Assembly: GCA_903858055.1 (NCBI GenBank)
Contig: CAIOHM010000362.1
Coordinates: 1-14,777 of the forward strand
Reading direction: 5' to 3'
DNA: 14,777 bases
From: an uncultured delta proteobacterium
GTDB taxonomy: Bacteria > Myxococcota_A > Polyangia > Polyangiales > Polyangiaceae
Shown here piece by piece: positions 13,671 through 14,777 of the stretch (its first letter is position 1; every line of letters starts with the position of its first letter). The notes below the pieces were generated by a model. It did not search any database and was not told where the DNA came from. It was given only the letters and a program-made list of their open reading frames with translations. A program made the position numbers and the translations under genes.

Positions 13671-14777
13671 CGGTCGATCCAGGCGAGGGCTTCGTCGAGC
13701 GTGCGCACGGGCATGAGCCCTTCGATGCGCTCGCGGGTCGCGGGGCCAATGCAGGTCGCGAAGCCGAGCGCGCGCGCCTCACGAATGCGCGCCTCGAGGT
13801 GCCCGACCGCGCGAACTTCGCCGCCGAGCCCGAGCTCGCCAAAGGCCGCGAACTCCGGCGGCAAGGGCTTGCCTCGCAAGGAAGAAACCAGGGCGAGCGC
13901 GATGGCGAGGTCGAGGGCCGGCTCATCGACTCGGAGGCCGCCCGTGAGGTTCACGAAGACGTCCATCGTGGAGAACGCGAGGCCGGCTTTGCGTTCGAGC
14001 ACCGCGAGGATCATCGCGAGGCGCGCCGAGTCGACGCCGCTCGTGGTGCGACGCGGGTTGCCGTGCGAGAACGGCGCCACGAGCGCTTGCACTTCGATGC
14101 AGAGCGCACGCGTCCCCTCGCAGGTGGGCGCCACGACGCTTCCCGCGAGCGACGCTCTTCGCTCGCCGAGGAGGAACTTCGACGGGCTCGGCACCTCTTC
14201 GAGGCCCTGCTCGCCCATGGCGAAGACCCCAACCTCGCCGCTGCGGCCGAAGCGGTTTTTCAGCGATCGCACGGTGCGCAAGCCCTGAGCGCGGTCGCCC
14301 TCGAAGGCGAGCACCGCGTCGACCAGGTGCTCGACGACCTTGGGGCCCGCGAGGCTCCCCTCTTTGGTGACGTGGCCCACGAGCACGAGGGGCACGCCGC
14401 GCTGCTTGGCGGCGTCGACGAGGCGCGCGGTGACTTCGCGCACTTGCCCGACCGTGCCCGCGGCGCCGTCGAGGTTCGCCGTGCGCAGCGTTTGAATCGA
14501 ATCCACGACGAGGAGCGCGGGCTTCACGTCTTCGGTGGCGGCGAGCACGGCCTCGAGCTCGGTGGTGGCTGCAAGGTACAAGGAATCGGAGAGGGCCCCG
14601 AGACGGCGGCCACGGTCGGCGATCTGCGCGGCGGATTCCTCACCGCTCGCGTAGAGCACGCGGCGGCCTTCCGATGCCACCGCGCGCGCCGCCTGCAAGA
14701 GCAGCGTGGACTTGCCGATGCCTGGCTCGCCGCCGAGCAAGATGACCGAGCCCGGCACGAGGCCTCCGCCGAGCACA
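13667..14777 (-). CDS. radA: DNA repair protein RadA (Sms), N-terminus cut by window edge
   Basis: 369 residues are visible; the N-terminal zinc finger lies beyond the right edge. The first residues (VLGGGLVPGS) are internal to the protein, so no start is called. Walker A is GEPGIGKST, followed by YASGEES and the Walker B-like LLVVDSIQTL. The RadA-specific KNRFG motif follows (RSLKNRFGRSGEVGVF). The C-terminal part is the Lon-protease-like domain, with DVFVNLTGGLRVDEPALDLA, FGELGLGGEVRAVGHLEARI in the usual places. RadA is a hexameric ATPase that helps extend recombination branches and repair broken forks. Intact within the window, and it overlaps the glycosyltransferase start by 4 nt. Confidence 0.96.
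   Translation of the reverse strand, partial: VLGGGLVPGSVILLGGEPGIGKSTLLLQAARAVASEGRRVLYASGEESAAQIADRGRRLGALSDSLYLAATTELEAVLAATEDVKPALLVVDSIQTLRTANLDGAAGTVGQVREVTARLVDAAKQRGVPLVLVGHVTKEGSLAGPKVVEHLVDAVLAFEGDRAQGLRTVRSLKNRFGRSGEVGVFAMGEQGLEEVPSPSKFLLGERRASLAGSVVAPTCEGTRALCIEVQALVAPFSHGNPRRTTSGVDSARLAMILAVLERKAGLAFSTMDVFVNLTGGLRVDEPALDLAIALALVSSLRGKPLPPEFAAFGELGLGGEVRAVGHLEARIREARALGFATCIGPATRERIEGLMPVRTLDEALAWIDR

Noticed and set aside
12489..14288. 599-aa plus-strand open frame antisense to the glycosyltransferase and radA
   Set aside because: Spans two well-supported opposite-strand genes and has shadow composition.
1..14777. CRISPR array, tRNA or rRNA genes
   Set aside because: No regularly spaced direct repeats, cloverleaf-like sequence or conserved rRNA segment was recognised by reading; a covariance-model scan was not possible.

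Overview
The window is a high-GC bacterial chromosome segment. GC-rich third codon positions, a deltaproteobacterial-looking AlaRS, and a photolyase plus an MCF(S/G)-type membrane protein nearby suggest Myxococcota or a relative. That is inference from protein flavour only; there is no rRNA or other marker to settle it.

Left part (1-6834): a compact candidate RiPP (ribosomally made, post-translationally modified peptide) locus. Read along the minus strand the order is: a 74-aa precursor-like peptide (6610-6834) with three His-x-Ser units; a 247-aa protein with an unusual Cys-rich motif set (5784-6527); an FxsB-like radical SAM/SPASM cyclophane maturase (4636-5787); a 454-aa HExxH protein (3275-4639); and a 667-aa protein (1296-3299) that joins a second HExxH domain to a second copy of the Cys-rich domain. 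The last four genes are coupled by 4-nt, 4-nt and 25-nt overlaps. An ABC exporter half-transporter, truncated by the left edge, runs convergently into this operon, with a GC-rich hairpin between the two stop codons. The proposed logic is: the peptide is made, the rSAM crosslinks the HxS units, the HExxH (alpha-ketoglutarate/Fe type) proteins hydroxylate the peptide, the Cys-rich domains play an unknown metal-binding or recognition role, and the transporter exports the product.

Middle (6835-7254): a 420-bp non-coding stretch between the peptide gene and alaS. It holds a good Shine-Dalgarno site, two small inverted repeats upstream of the peptide, a possible decayed IS21 IstB-ATPase fragment, and a strong 10-bp hairpin that is probably the alaS terminator.

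Right part (7255-14777): apparently core or housekeeping genes, all on the minus strand: alaS, a seven-helix-like membrane protein of unknown function, a photolyase/cryptochrome-family flavoprotein, a GT4-type glycosyltransferase, and radA (N-terminus cut by the right edge; it overlaps the glycosyltransferase start by 4 nt). The short gaps upstream of the photolyase and of the membrane protein hold perfect 10-14 nt palindromes.

No tRNA, rRNA, CRISPR array or intact insertion sequence was recognised.
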